A stretch of 64,000 nucleotides of DNA from contig OX387203.1 of assembly GCA_947561715.1 (NCBI GenBank), positions 7,750,001-7,814,000 on the forward strand. The letters are read 5' to 3'. The translations under genes were made by a program, and so were the position numbers. The DNA is from Ascidia mentula (taxonomy: Eukaryota > Chordata > Ascidiacea > Phlebobranchia > Ascidiidae). Below, piece by piece: positions 41,504-55,979 of the stretch. How positions within the stretch are numbered: the stretch's first letter is position 1; the number at the start of each line of letters is the position of its first letter. Below the pieces are notes generated by a model that saw only the letters and a list, made by a program, of their open reading frames with translations, searched no databases and was not told the DNA's origin.

Positions 41504-44500
41504 GTTAATACTTCTTTCCCGGTAACCGTTAATTCACTTCGGGTTCGGACTTACCCCACTCTAACTAATTTCACGCTGGTGTCACCTCTCCGTGTGTGTG
41601 CCTGTCACGGATGGGTAAAATTAATTCGGTAAATCTCTCTCACCCCTGCTAACTCACTGAAATCAGGCTAAGGACCGCGGCCAGGTAGCCCTGCGTTTAG
41701 TCAGGCTAAGAAGTCCCCGCTTCTGAGTTGGCCACCGAGGTCCGAAAACACACCTTATGCTCCATCAGGGAGCGCCCCACCAGGGGGCAAGTGTCCCATC
41801 AGGGGGCATAGGCAGGTGGCCAACTCAGAAGCGGGCGCACGAGGAGATTAGTCAGCTAATGATTTTCCAAAATTTAAGAAATATTTGTGTATGTCCCCTT
41901 GCTTTTTCTGGATATTTTTTTTAGGTCGGGTTAGGGTTTTGCTTACCATTAACGATACTGGATCGGGACATAGTGGAGGTGAGAGTGAGTTCTGATTGCT
42001 ACATGGCCTTTTGCTATTATCGTTTCTTACCGGGACTTACTGCATTTACCATTTAACGACTCTGGGTTATGTCGGACTTTACTGGAGGTTAGACAATGAT
42101 AATTATTGACCGGGACTTACTTTCGGGGATTATCAAGTAAGTGTTAACATATGTATCGCTCGTGGTTTATTACCGGGTCTTACTGTTACGGGTAATGGAT
42201 ATATCAGTAGTTATTTTTAACAATTTTTGGGTTATGCCCGGGGCTTTCTGGTGATTAGAATGAGATGTAACAATTATTCACTGCGACTTACGATATTTAT
42301 TACCGTGCCCTTTATGAAGAGTGGGTAAAGATGTTTATCGGGACAGACCTCCATATTAAGGAGGATCGCCAGTAAGTGTTTATCGGTTAATGGGAATAGT
42401 TCGAACCCGACGTGACTTAACGATTATGGGGAAAGTTACCTTTACCGGGGTTCGAACTCGGGTGCAGAGCATTACATGAAAGTGACTCTAACCTCTACAC
42501 CACAACTGGCGACGGTTTGTGTCGTCTTTAAGTTGCCCATATCCTTAAAATCAATTTAAGGTGAAACCTTTTCAATACTGAAGCTTTAGGAGCAACTACT
42601 TCTTTAAACTACCGTCACCAGTCGTGGTGTAGAGGTTAACGCCCCCATCTATCGATGCTCTGCAACACAGTTCGAACCCCAGGTAAGATGGACTTGTGCC
42701 GATTATTTTAGGTAAAACCTCTGCAATCAGAATGCTAAAACAGCAATTAGTTCTTTGTACCAACGTCACCAGCCGTGGTGTAGAGGTTAACGCCCCCTTC
42801 TCTACATACTCTGCATCACAGTTCGAACCCTGGTAAAGAAGTCCTTGTCCCAATTTTTTTTAGGTAAAACCTCTGCAGTCGGAAAGCTAAAACCGCAATT
42901 AGTTTGTCAAACTATCGTCACCAGTGGTGGTGTAGAGGTTATGATTCCCATCTCAAAATGCTATGCACCTCAGTTCGAACCCCGGTAAAGGGGTGGTTGA
43001 CCCAATAATTTTTAGGCAAATCCTCTGCAACAAGAAAGCTAAACGGGCAATTAGTTCAACCATCTATCGTCACCGGCAGTGGTGTAGAGGTTAACGCCCC
43101 CCTCTGTTGATGCTCTGCACCACAGTTCGAACCCCGGTAAAGGGGTGGTTGTCCCAATTATTTTTAGGCAAAACCTCTCCAACAAGAAAGCTAAAAGGGC
43201 AATTAGATCTACAAACTATCGTCACCAGCGGTGGTGTAGAGGTTAACGCCCCCCTCTATTGATGCTCTGCACCACAGTTCGAACCCCGGTAAAGTTAATA
43301 CGTCTTTCCCGGTAACCGTTAATTCACTTCGGGTTCGGACTTACCCCACTCTAACTAAATTCACGCTGGTGTCACCTCTCCGTGTGTGTGCCTGTCACGG
43401 ATGGGTAAAATTAATTCGGTAAATCTCTCTCACCCCTGCTAACTCACTGAAATCAGGCTAAGGACCGCGGCCAGGTAGCCCTGCGTTTAGTCAGGCTAAG
43501 AAGTCCCCGCTTCTGAGTTGGCCACCGAGGTCCGAAAACACACCTTATGCTCCATCAGGGAGCGCCCCACCAGGGGGCAAGTGTCCCATCAGGGGGCATA
43601 GGAAGGTGGCCAACTCAGAAGCGGGCGCACGAGGAGATTAGTCAGCTAATGATTTTCCAAAATTTAAGAAATATTTGTGTATGTCCCCTTGCTTTTTCTG
43701 GATATTTTTTTTAGGTCGGGTTAGGGTTTTGCTTACCATTAACGATACTGGATCGGGACATAGTGGAGGTGAGAGTGAGTTCTGATTGCTACATGGCCTT
43801 TTGCTATTATCGTTTCTTACCGGGACTTACTGCATTTACCATTTAACGACTCTGGGTTATGTCGGACTTTACTGGAGGTTAGACAATGATAATTATTGAC
43901 CGGGACTTACTTTCGGGGATTATCAAGTAAGTGTTAACATATGTATCGCTCGTGGTTTATTACCGGGTCTTACTGTTACGGGTAATGGATATATCAGTAG
44001 TTATTTTTAACAATTTTTGGGTTATGCCCGGGGCTTTCTGGTGATTAGAATGAGATGTAACAATTATTCACTGCGACTTACGATATTTATTACCGTGCCC
44101 TTTATGAAGAGTGGGTAAAGATGTTTATCGGGACAGACCTCCATATTAAGGAGGATCGCCAGTAAGTGTTTATCGGTTAATGGGAATAGTTCGAACCCGA
44201 CGTGACTTAACGATTATGGGGAAAGTTACCTTTACCGGGGTTCGAACTCGGGTGCAGAGCATTACATGAAAGTGACTCTAACCTCTACACCACAACTGGC
44301 GACGGTTTGTGTCGTCTTTAAGTTGCCCATATCCTTAAAATCAATTTAAGGTGAAACCTTTTCAATACTGAAGCTTTAGGAGCAACTACTTCTTTAAACT
44401 ACCGTCACCAGTCGTGGTGTAGAGGTTAACGCCCCCATCTATCGATGCTCTGCAACACAGTTCGAACCCCAGGTAAGATGGACTTGTGCCGATTATTTTA

Positions 44501-47500
44501 GGTAAAACCTCTGCAATCAGAATGCTAAAACAGCAATTAGTTCTTTGTACCAACGTCACCAGCCGTGGTGTAGAGGTTAACGCCCCCTTCTCTACATACT
44601 CTGCATCACAGTTCGAACCCTGGTAAAGAAGTCCTTGTCCCAATTTTTTTTAGGTAAAACCTCTGCAGTCGGAAAGCTAAAACCGCAATTAGTTTGTCAA
44701 ACTATCGTCACCAGTGGTGGTGTAGAGGTTATGATTCCCATCTCAAAATGCTATGCACCTCAGTTCGAACCCCGGTAAAGGGGTGGTTGACCCAATAATT
44801 TTTAGGCAAATCCTCTGCAACAAGAAAGCTAAACGGGCAATTAGTTCAACCATCTATCGTCACCGGCAGTGGTGTAGAGGTTAACGCCCCCCTCTGTTGA
44901 TGCTCTGCACCACAGTTCGAACCCCGGTAAAGGGGTGGTTGTCCCAATTATTTTTAGGCAAAACCTCTCCAACAAGAAAGCTAAAAGGGCAATTAGATCT
45001 ACAAACTATCGTCACCAGCGGTGGTGTAGAGGTTAACGCCCCCCTCTATTGATGCTCTGCACCACAGTTCGAACCCCGGTAAAGTTAATACGTCTTTCCC
45101 GGTAACCGTTAATTCACTTCGGGTTCGGACTTACCCCACTCTAACTAAATTCACGCTGGTGTCACCTCTCCGTGTGTGTGCCTGTCACGGATGGGTAAAA
45201 TTAATTCGGTAAATCTCTCTCACCCCTGCTAACTCACTGAAATCAGGCTAAGGACCGCGGCCAGGTAGCCCTGCGTTTAGTCAGGCTAAGAAGTCCCCGC
45301 TTCTGAGTTGGCCACCGAGGTCCGAAAACACACCTTATGCTCCATCAGGGAGCGCCCCACCAGGGGGCAAGTGTCCCATCAGGGGGCATAGGAAGGTGGC
45401 CAACTCAGAAGCGGGCGCACGAGGAGATTAGTCAGCTAATGATTTTCCAAAATTTAAGAAATATTTGTGTATGTCCCCTTGCTTTTTCTGGATATTTTTT
45501 TTAGGTCGGGTTAGGGTTTTGCTTACCATTAACGATACTGGATCGGGACATAGTGGAGGTGAGAGTGAGTTCTGATTGCTACATGGCCTTTTGCTATTAT
45601 CGTTTCTTACCGGGACTTACTGCATTTACCATTTAACGACTCTGGGTTATGTCGGACTTTACTGGAGGTTAGACAATGATAATTATTGACCGGGACTTAC
45701 TTTCGGGGATTATCAAGTAAGTGTTAACATATGTATCGCTCGTGGTTTATTACCGGGTCTTACTGTTACGGGTAATGGATATATCAGTAGTTATTTTTAA
45801 CAATTTTTGGGTTATGCCCGGGGCTTTCTGGTGATTAGAATGAGATGTAACAATTATTCACTGCGACTTACGATATTTATTACCGTGCCCTTTATGAAGA
45901 GTGGGTAAAGATGTTTATCGGGACAGACCTCCATATTAAGGAGGATCGCCAGTAAGTGTTTATCGGTTAATGGGAATAGTTCGAACCCGACGTGACTTAA
46001 CGATTATGGGGAAAGTTACCTTTACCGGGGTTCGAACTCGGGTGCAGAGCATTACATGAAAGTGACTCTAACCTCTACACCACAACTGGCGACGGTTTGT
46101 GTCGTCTTTAAGTTGCCCATATCCTTAAAATCAATTTAAGGTGAAACCTTTTCAATACTGAAGCTTTAGGAGCAACTACTTCTTTAAACTACCGTCACCA
46201 GTCGTGGTGTAGAGGTTAACGCCCCCATCTATCGATGCTCTGCAACACAGTTCGAACCCCAGGTAAGATGGACTTGTGCCGATTATTTTAGGTAAAACCT
46301 CTGCAATCAGAATGCTAAAACAGCAATTAGTTCTTTGTACCAACGTCACCAGCCGTGGTGTAGAGGTTAACGCCCCCTTCTCTACATACTCTGCATCACA
46401 GTTCGAACCCTGGTAAAGAAGTCCTTGTCCCAATTTTTTTTAGGTAAAACCTCTGCAGTCGGAAAGCTAAAACCGCAATTAGTTTGTCAAACTATCGTCA
46501 CCAGTGGTGGTGTAGAGGTTATGATTCCCATCTCAAAATGCTATGCACCTCAGTTCGAACCCCGGTAAAGGGGTGGTTGACCCAATAATTTTTAGGCAAA
46601 TCCTCTGCAACAAGAAAGCTAAACGGGCAATTAGTTCAACCATCTATCGTCACCGGCAGTGGTGTAGAGGTTAACGCCCCCCTCTGTTGATGCTCTGCAC
46701 CACAGTTCGAACCCCGGTAAAGGGGTGGTTGTCCCAATTATTTTTAGGCAAAACCTCTCCAACAAGAAAGCTAAAAGGGCAATTAGATCTACAAACTATC
46801 GTCACCAGCGGTGGTGTAGAGGTTAACGCCCCCCTCTATTGATGCTCTGCACCACAGTTCGAACCCCGGTAAAGTTAATACGTCTTTCCCGGTAACCGTT
46901 AATTCACTTCGGGTTCGGACTTACCCCACTCTAACTAAATTCACGCTGGTGTCACCTCTCCGTGTGTGTGCCTGTCACGGATGGGTAAAATTAATTCGGT
47001 AAATCTCTCTCACCCCTGCTAACTCACTGAAATCAGGCTAAGGACCGCGGCCAGGTAGCCCTGCGTTTAGTCAGGCTAAGAAGTCCCCGCTTCTGAGTTG
47101 GCCACCGAGGTCCGAAAACACACCTTATGCTCCATCAGGGAGCGCCCCACCAGGGGGCAAGTGTCCCATCAGGGGGCATAGGAAGGTGGCCAACTCAGAA
47201 GCGGGCGCACGAGGAGATTAGTCAGCTAATGATTTTCCAAAATTTAAGAAATATTTGTGTATGTCCCCTTGCTTTTTCTGGATATTTTTTTTGGGTCGGG
47301 TTAGGGTTTTGCTTACCATTAACGATACTGGATCGGGACATAGTGGAGGTGAGAGTGAGTTCTGATTGCTACATGGCCTTTTGCTATTATCGTTTCTTAC
47401 CGGGACTTACTGCATTTACCATTTAACGCCTCTGGGTTATGTCGGACTTTACTGGGGGTTAGACAATGATAATTATTGACCGGGACTTACTTTCGGGGAT

Positions 47501-50500
47501 TATTAAGTAAGTGTTAACATATGTATCGCTCGTGGTTTATTACCGGGTCTTACTGTTACGGGTAATGGATATATCAGTAGTTATTTTTAACAATTTTTGG
47601 GTTATTCCCGGGGCTTTCTGGTGATTAGAATGAGATGTGACAATTATTCACAGCGACTTACGATATTATTTCAGTATTTATTACCGTGCCTTTTATGAAG
47701 AGTGGGTAAAGATGTTTATCGGGACAAACCTCCATGTTAAGGAGGATCGCCAGTAAGTGTTTATCGGTTAATGGGAATAGTTCGAACCCGACGTGACTTA
47801 ACGATTATGGGGAAAGTTACCTTTACCGGGGTTCGAACTCGGGTGCAGAGCATTACATGAAAGTGACTCTAACCTCTACACCACAACTGGCGACGGTTTG
47901 CGTCGTCTTTAAGTTGCCCATATCCTTAAAATCAATTTAAGGTGAAACCTTTTCAATAATGAAGCTTTTAGGAGCAACTACTTCTTTAAACTACCGTCAC
48001 CAGTCGTGGTGTAGAGGTTAGCGCCCCCATCTATCGATGCTCTGCAACACAGTTCGAACCCCAGGTAAGATGGACTTGTGCCGATTATTTTAGGTAAAAC
48101 CTCTGCAATCAAAATGCTTAAACAGCAATTAGTTCTTTGTACCAACGTCACCAGCCGTGGTGTAGAGGTTAACGCCCCCTTCTCTACATACTCTGCACCA
48201 CAGTTCGAACCCTGGTAAAGAAGTCCTTGTCCCAATTTTTTTTAGGTAAAACCTCTGCAGGCGGAAAGCTAAAACCGCAATTAGTTTGTCAAACTATCGT
48301 CACCAGTGGTGGTGTAGAGGTTATGATTCCCATCTCAAAATGCTATGCACCTCAGTTCGAACCCCGGTAAAGGGGTGGTTGACCCAATAATTTTTAGGCA
48401 AAACCTCTGCAACAAGAAAGCTAAACGGGCATTTAGTTCAACCATCTATCGTCACCGGCAGTGGTGTAGAGGTTAACGCCCCCCTCTGTTGATGCTCTGC
48501 ACCACAGTTCGAACCCCGGTAAAGGGGTGGTTGTCCCAATAATTTTTAGGCAAAACCTCTCCAACAAGAAAGCTAAAAGGGCAATTAGATCTACAAACTA
48601 TCGTCACCAGCGGTGGTGTAGAGGTTAACGCCCCCCTCTATTGATGCTCTGCACCACAGTTCGAACCCCGGTAAAGTTAATACGTCTTTCCCGGTAACCG
48701 TTAATTCACTTCGGGTTCGGACTTACCCCACTCTAACTAAATTCACGCTGGTGTCACCTCTCCGTGTGTGTGCCTGTCACGGATGGGTAAAATTAATTCG
48801 GTAAATCTCTCTCACCCCTGCTAACTCACTGAAATCAGGCTAAGGACCGCGGCCAGGTAGCCCTGCGTTTAGTCAGGCTAAGAAGTCCCCGCTTCTGAGT
48901 TGGCCACCGAGGTCCGAAAACACACCTTATGCTCCATCAGGGAGCGCCCCACCAGGGGGCAAGTGTCCCATCAGGGGGCATAGGCAGGTGGCCAACTCAG
49001 AAGCGGGCGCACGAGGAGATTAGTCAGCTAATGATTTTCCAAAATTTAAGAAATATTTGTGTATGTCCCCTTGCTTTTTCTGGATATTTTGTTTAGGTCG
49101 GGTTAGGGTTTTGCTTACCATTAACGATACTGGATCGGGACATAGTGGAGGTGAGAGTGAGTTCTGATTGCTACATGGCCTTTTGCTATTATCGTTTCTT
49201 ACCGGGACTTACTGCATTTACCATTTAACGACTCTGGGTTATGTCGGACTTTACTGGAGGTTAGACAATGATAATTATTGACCGGGACTTACTTTCGGGG
49301 ATTATTAAGTAAGTGTTAACATATGTATCGCTCGTGGTTTATTACCGGGTCTTACTGTTACGGGTAATGGATATATCAGTAGTTACTTTTAACAATTTTT
49401 GGGTTATGCCCGGGGCTTTCTGGTGATTAGAATGAGATGTAACAATTATTCACTGCGACTTACGATATTATTTCAGGATTTATTACCGTGCCTTTCATGA
49501 AGAGTGGGTAAAGATGTTTATCGGGACAGACCTCCATATTAAGGAGGATCGCCAGTAAGTGTTTATCGGTTAATGGGAATAGTTCGAACCCGACGTGACT
49601 TAACGATTATGGGGAAATTTACCTTTACCGGGGTTCGAACTCGGGTGCAGAGCATTACATGAAAGTGACTCTAACCTCTACACCACAACTGGCGACGGTT
49701 TGCGTCGTCTTTAAGTTGCCCATATCCTTAAAATCAATTATAGGTGAAACCTTTTCAATAATGAAGCTTTAGGAGCAACTACTTCTTTAAACTACCGTCA
49801 CCAGTCGTGGTGTAGAGGTTAGCGCCCCCATCTATTGATGCTCTGCAACACAGTTCGAACCCCAGGTAAGATGGACTTGTGCCGATTATTTTAGGTAAAA
49901 CCTCTGCAATCAAAATGCTAAAACAGCAATTAGTTGTTTGTACCAACGTCACCAGCCGTGGTGTGGAGGTTAACGCCCCCTTCTCTACATACTCTGCACC
50001 ACAGTTCGAACCCTGGTAAAGAAGTCGTTGTCCCAATTTTTTTTAGGCAAAACCTCTGCAGTCGGAAAGCTAAAACCGCAATTAGTTTGTCAAACTATCG
50101 TCACCAGTGGTGATGTAGAGGTTATGATTCCCATCTCAAAATGCTATGCACCTCAGTTCGAACCCCGGTAAAGGGGTGGTTGACCCAATAATTTTTAGGC
50201 AAAACCTCTGCAACAAGAAAGCTAAACGGGCAATTAGTTCCACCATCTATCGTCACCAGCAGTGGTGTAGAGGTTAACGCCCCACTCTATTGATACACTC
50301 CACCGCAGTTCGAACCCCGGTAAAGGGTGTTTGTCCCAATAATTTTTAGGCAAAACCTCTGCAATAAGAAATTTAAACGGGCAATTAGTTCATCAATCTA
50401 TCGTCACCAACGGTGGTGTAGAGGTTAACGCCCCCCTCTATTGATGCTCTGCACCACAGTTCGAACCCCGGTAAAGTTAATACTTCTTTCCCGGTAACCG

Positions 50501-53500
50501 TTAATTCACTTCGGGTTCGGACTTACCCCACTCTAACTAAATTCACGCTGGGGTCACCTCTCCGTGTGTGTGCCTGTCACGGATGGGTAAAATTAATTCG
50601 GTAAATCTCTCTCACCCCTGCTAACTCACTGAAATCAGGCTAAGGACCGCGGCCAGGTAGCCCTGCGTTTAGTCAGGCTAAGAAGTCCCCGCTTCTGAGT
50701 TGGCCACCGAGGTCCGAAAACACACCTTATGCTCCATCAGGGAGCGCCCCACCAGGGGGCAAGTGTCCCATCAGGGGGCATAGGCAGGTGGCCAACTCAG
50801 AAGCGGGCGCACGAGGAGATTAGTCAGCTAATGATTTTCCAAAATTTAAGAAATATTTGTGTATGTCCCCTTGCTTTTTCTGGATATTTTGTTTAGGTCG
50901 GGTTAGGGTTTTGCTTACCATTAACGATACTGGATCGGGACATAGTGGAGGTGAGAGTGAGTTCTGATTGCTACATGGCCTTTTGCTATTATCGTTTCTT
51001 ACCGGGACTTACTTCATTTACCATTTAACGACTCTGGGTTATGTCGGACTTTACTGGAGGTTAGACAATGATAATTATTGACCGGGACTTACTTTCGGGG
51101 ATTATTAAGTAAGTGTTAACATATGTATCGCTCGTGGTTTATTACCGGGTCTTACTGTTGCGGGTAATGGATATATCAGTAGTTATTTTTAACAATTTTT
51201 GGGTTATGCTCGGGGCTTTCTGGTGATTAGAATGAGATGTGACAATTATTCACAGCGACTTACGATATTATTTCAGGATTTATTACCGTGCCTTTTTGTG
51301 AAGAGTGGGTAAAGATGTTTATCGGAAAAGACCTCCATGTTAAGGAGGATCGCCAGTAAGTGTTTATCGGTTAATGGGAATAGTTCGAACCCGACGTGAC
51401 TTAACGATTATGGGGAAAGTTACCTTTACCGGGGTTCGAACTCGGGTGCAGAGCATTACATGAAAGTGACTCTAACCTCTACACCACAACTGGCGACGGT
51501 TTGCGTCGTCTTTAAGTTGCCCATATCCTTAAAATCAATTTAAGGTGAAACCTTTTCAATACTGAAGCTTTAGGAGCAACTACTTTTTTAAACTACCGTC
51601 ACCAGTCGTGGTGTAGAGGTTAACGCCCCCATCTATCGATGCTCTGCAACACAGTTCGAACCCCAGGTAAGATGGACTTGTGCCGATTATTTTAGGTAAA
51701 ACCTCTGCAATCAGAATGCTAAAACAGCAATTAGTTCTTTGTACCAACGTCACCAGCCGTGGTGTAGAGGTTAACGCCCCCTTCTCTACATACTCTGCAC
51801 CACAGTTCGAACCCTGGTAAAGAAGTCGTTGTCCCAATTTTTTTTAGGCAAAACCTCTGCAGTCGGAAAGCTAAAACCGCAATTAGTTTGTCAAACTATC
51901 GTCACCAGTGGTGGTGTAGAGGTTATGATTCCCATCTCAAAATGCTATGCACCTCAGTTCGAACCCCGGTAAAGGGGTGGTTGACCCAATTATTTTTAGG
52001 CAAAACCTCCGCAATAAGATAGGTAAAAGGGAATTTACTTCAACAAACTATCGTCACCAGCAGTGGTGTAGAGGTTAACGCCCCACTCTATTGATACACT
52101 CCACCGCAGTTCGAACCCCGGTAAAGGGTGGTTGTCCCAATAATTTTTAGGCAAAACCTCTGCAATAAGAAAGTTAAACGGGCAATTAGTTCATCAAATT
52201 ATCGTCACCAGCAGTGGTGTAGAGGTTAACGCCCCCTCTATTGATGCTCTGCACCACAGTTCGAACCCCGGTAAAGTTAATACTTCTTTCCCGGTAACCG
52301 TTAATTCACTTCGGGTTCGGACTTACCCCACTCTAACTAAATTCACGCTGGTGTCACCTCTCCGTGTGTGTGCCTGTCACGGATGGGTAAAATTAATTCG
52401 GTAAATCTCTCTCACCCCTGCTAACTCACTGAAATCAGGCTAAGGACCGCGGCCAGGTAGCCCTGCGTTTAGTCAGGCTAAGAAGTCCCCGCTTCTGAGT
52501 TGGCCACCGAGGTCCGAAAACACACCTTATGCTCCATCAGGGAGCGCCCCACCAGGGGGCAAGTGTCCCATCAGGGGGCATAGGCAGGTGGCCAACTCAG
52601 AAGCGGGCGCACGAGGAGATTAGTCAGCTAATGATTTTCCAAAATTTAAGAAATATTTGTGTATGTCCCCTTGCTTTTTCTGGATATTTTGTTTAGGTCG
52701 GGTTAGGGTTTTGTTTACCATTAACGATACTGGATCGGGACATAGTGGAGGTGAGAGTGAGTTCTGATTGCTACATGGCCTTTTGCTATTATCGTTTGTT
52801 ACCGGGACTTACTGCAAATACCATTTAACGACTCTGGGTTATGTCGGACTTTACTGGAGGTTAGACAATGATAATTATTGACCGGGACTTACTTTCGGGG
52901 ATTATTAAGTAAGTGTTAACATATGTATCGCTCGTGGTTTATTACCGGGTCTTACTGTTACGGGTAATGGATATATCAGTAGTTATTTTTAACAATTTTT
53001 GGGTTATGCCCAGGGCTTTCTGGTGATTAGAATGAGATGTAACAATTATTCACTGCGACTTACGATATTTATTACCGTGCCTTTTATGAAGAGTGGGTAA
53101 AGATGTTTATCGGGACAGACCTCCATATTAAGGAGGATCGCCAGTAAGTGTTTATCGGTTAATGGGAATAGTTCGAACCCGACGTGACTTAACGATTATG
53201 GGGAAAGTTACCTTTACCGGGGTTCGAACTCGGGTGCAGAGCATTACATGAAAGTGACTCTAACCTCTACACCACAACTGGCGACGGTTTGTGTCGTCTT
53301 TAAGTTGCCCATATCCTTAAAATAAATTTAAGGTGAAACCTTTTCAATACTGAAGCTTTAGGAGCAACTACTTCTTTAAACTACCGTCACCAGTCGTGGT
53401 GTAGAGGTTAACGCCCCCATCTATCGATGCTCTGCAACACAGTTCGAACCCCAGGTAAGATGGACTTGTGCCGATTATTTTAGGTAAAACCTCTGCAATC

Positions 53501-55979
53501 AGAATGCTAAAACAGCAATTAGTTCTTTGTACCAACGTCACCAGCCGTGGTGTAGAGGTTAACGCCCCCTTCTCTACATACTCTGCACCACAGTTCGAAC
53601 CCTGGTAAAGAAGTCGTTGTCCCAATTTTTTTTAGGCAAAACCTCTGCAGTCGGAAAGCTAAAACCGCAATTAGTTTGTCAAACTATCGTCACCAGTGGT
53701 GGTGTAGAGGTTATGATTCCCATCTCAAAATGTTATGCACCTCAGTTCGAACCCCGGTAAAGGGGTGGTTGACCCAATTATTTTTAGGCAAAACCTCCGC
53801 AATAAGATAGGTAAAAGGGAATTTACTTCAACAAACTATCGTCACCAGCAGTGGTGTAGAGGTTAACGCCCCACTCTATTGATACACTCCACCGCAGTTC
53901 GAACCCCGGTAAAGGGTGGTTGTCCCAATAATTTTTAGGCAAAACCTCTGCAATAAGAAAGTTAAACGGGCAATTAGTTCATCAAACTATCGTCACCAGC
54001 AGTGGTGTAGAGGTTAACGCCCCCCTCTATTGATGCTCTGCACCACAGTTCGAACCCCGGTAAAGTTAATACTTCTTTCCCGGTAACCGTTAATTCACTT
54101 CGGGTTCGGACTTACCCCACTCTAACTAAATTCACGCTGGTGTCACCTCTCCGTGTGTGTGTGCCTGTCACGGATGGGTAAAATTAATTTGGTAAATCTC
54201 TCTCACCCCTGCTAACTCACTGAAATCAGGCTAAGGACCGCGGCCAGGTAGCCCTGCGTTTAGTCAGGCTAAGAAGTCCCCGCTTCTGAGTTGGCCACCG
54301 AGGTCCGAAAACACACCTTATGCTCCATCAGGGAGCGCCCCACCAGGGGGCAAGTGTCCCATCAGCGGGCATAGGCAGGTGGCCAACTCAGAAGCGGGCG
54401 CACGAGGAGATTAGTCAGCTAATGATTTTCCAAAATTTAAGAAATATTTGTGTATGTCCCCTTGCTTTTTCTGGATATTTTGTTTAGGTCGGGTTAGGGT
54501 TTTGTTTACCATTAACGATACTGGATCGGGACATAGTGGAGGTGAGAGTGAGTTCTGATTGCTACATGGCCTTTTGCTATTATCGTTTGTTACCGGGACT
54601 TACTGCAAATACCATTTAACGACTCTGGGTTATGTCGGACTTTACTGGAGGTTAGACAATGATAATTATTGACCGGGACTTACTTTCGGGGATTATTAAG
54701 TAAGTGTTAACATATGTATCGCTCGTGGTTTATTACCGGGTCTTACTGTTACGGGTAATGGATATATCAGTAGTTATTTTTAACAATTTTTGGGTTATGC
54801 CCAGGGCTTTCTGGTGATTAGAATGAGATGTAACAATTATTCACTGCGACTTACGATATTTATTACCGTGCCTTTTATGAAGAGTGGGTAAAGATGTTTA
54901 TCGGGACAGACCTCCATATTAAGGAGGATCGCCAGTAAGTGTTTATCGGTTAATGGGAATAGTTCGAACCCGACGTGACTTAACGATTATGGGGAAAGTT
55001 ACCTTTACCGGGGTTCGAACTCGGGTGCAGAGCATTACATGAAAGTGACTCTAACCTCTACACCACAACTGGCGACGGTTTGTGTCGTCTTTAAGTTGCC
55101 CATATCCTTAAAATAAATTTAAGGTGAAACCTTTTCAATACTGAAGCTTTAGGAGCAACTACTTCTTTAAACTACCGTCACCAGTCGTGGTGTAGAGGTT
55201 AACGTCCCCATCTATCGATGCTCTGCAACACAGTTCGAACCCCAGGTAAGATGGACTTGTGCCGATTATTTTAGGTAAAACCTCTGCAATCAGAATGCTA
55301 AAACAGCAATTAGTTCTTTGTACCAACGTCACCAGCCGTGGTGTAGAGGTTAACGCCCCCTTCTCTACATACTCTGCACCACAGTTCGAACCCTGGTAAA
55401 GAAGTGCTTGTCCCAATTTTTTTTAGGCAAAACCTCTGCAGTCGGAAAGCTAAAACCGCAATTAGTTTGTCAAACTATCGTCACCAGTGGTGGTGTAGAG
55501 GTTATGATTCCCATCTCAAAATGCTATGCACCTCAGTTCGAACCCCGGTAAAGGGGTGGTTGACCCAATTATTTTTAGGCAAAACCTCCGCAATAAGATA
55601 GGTAAAAGGGAATTTACTTCAACAAACTATCGTCACCAGCAGTGGTGTAGAGGTTAACGCCCCACTCTATTGATACACTCCACCGCAGTTCGAACCCCGG
55701 TAAAGGGTGGTTGTCCCAATAATTTTTAGGCAAAACCTCTGCAATAAGAAAGTTAAACGGGCAATTAGTTCATCAAACTATCGTCACCAGCAGTGGTGTA
55801 GAGGTTAAAGCCCCCCTCTATTGATGCTCTGCACCACAGTTCGAACCCCAGTAACGGGGTGGTTGTCCCAATTATTTTTAGGCAAAACCTCTCCAACAAG
55901 AAAGCTAAAAGGGCAATTACTTCATCAATCTATCGTCACCAGCAGTGGTGTAGAGGTTAACGCCCCCCTCTATTGATGC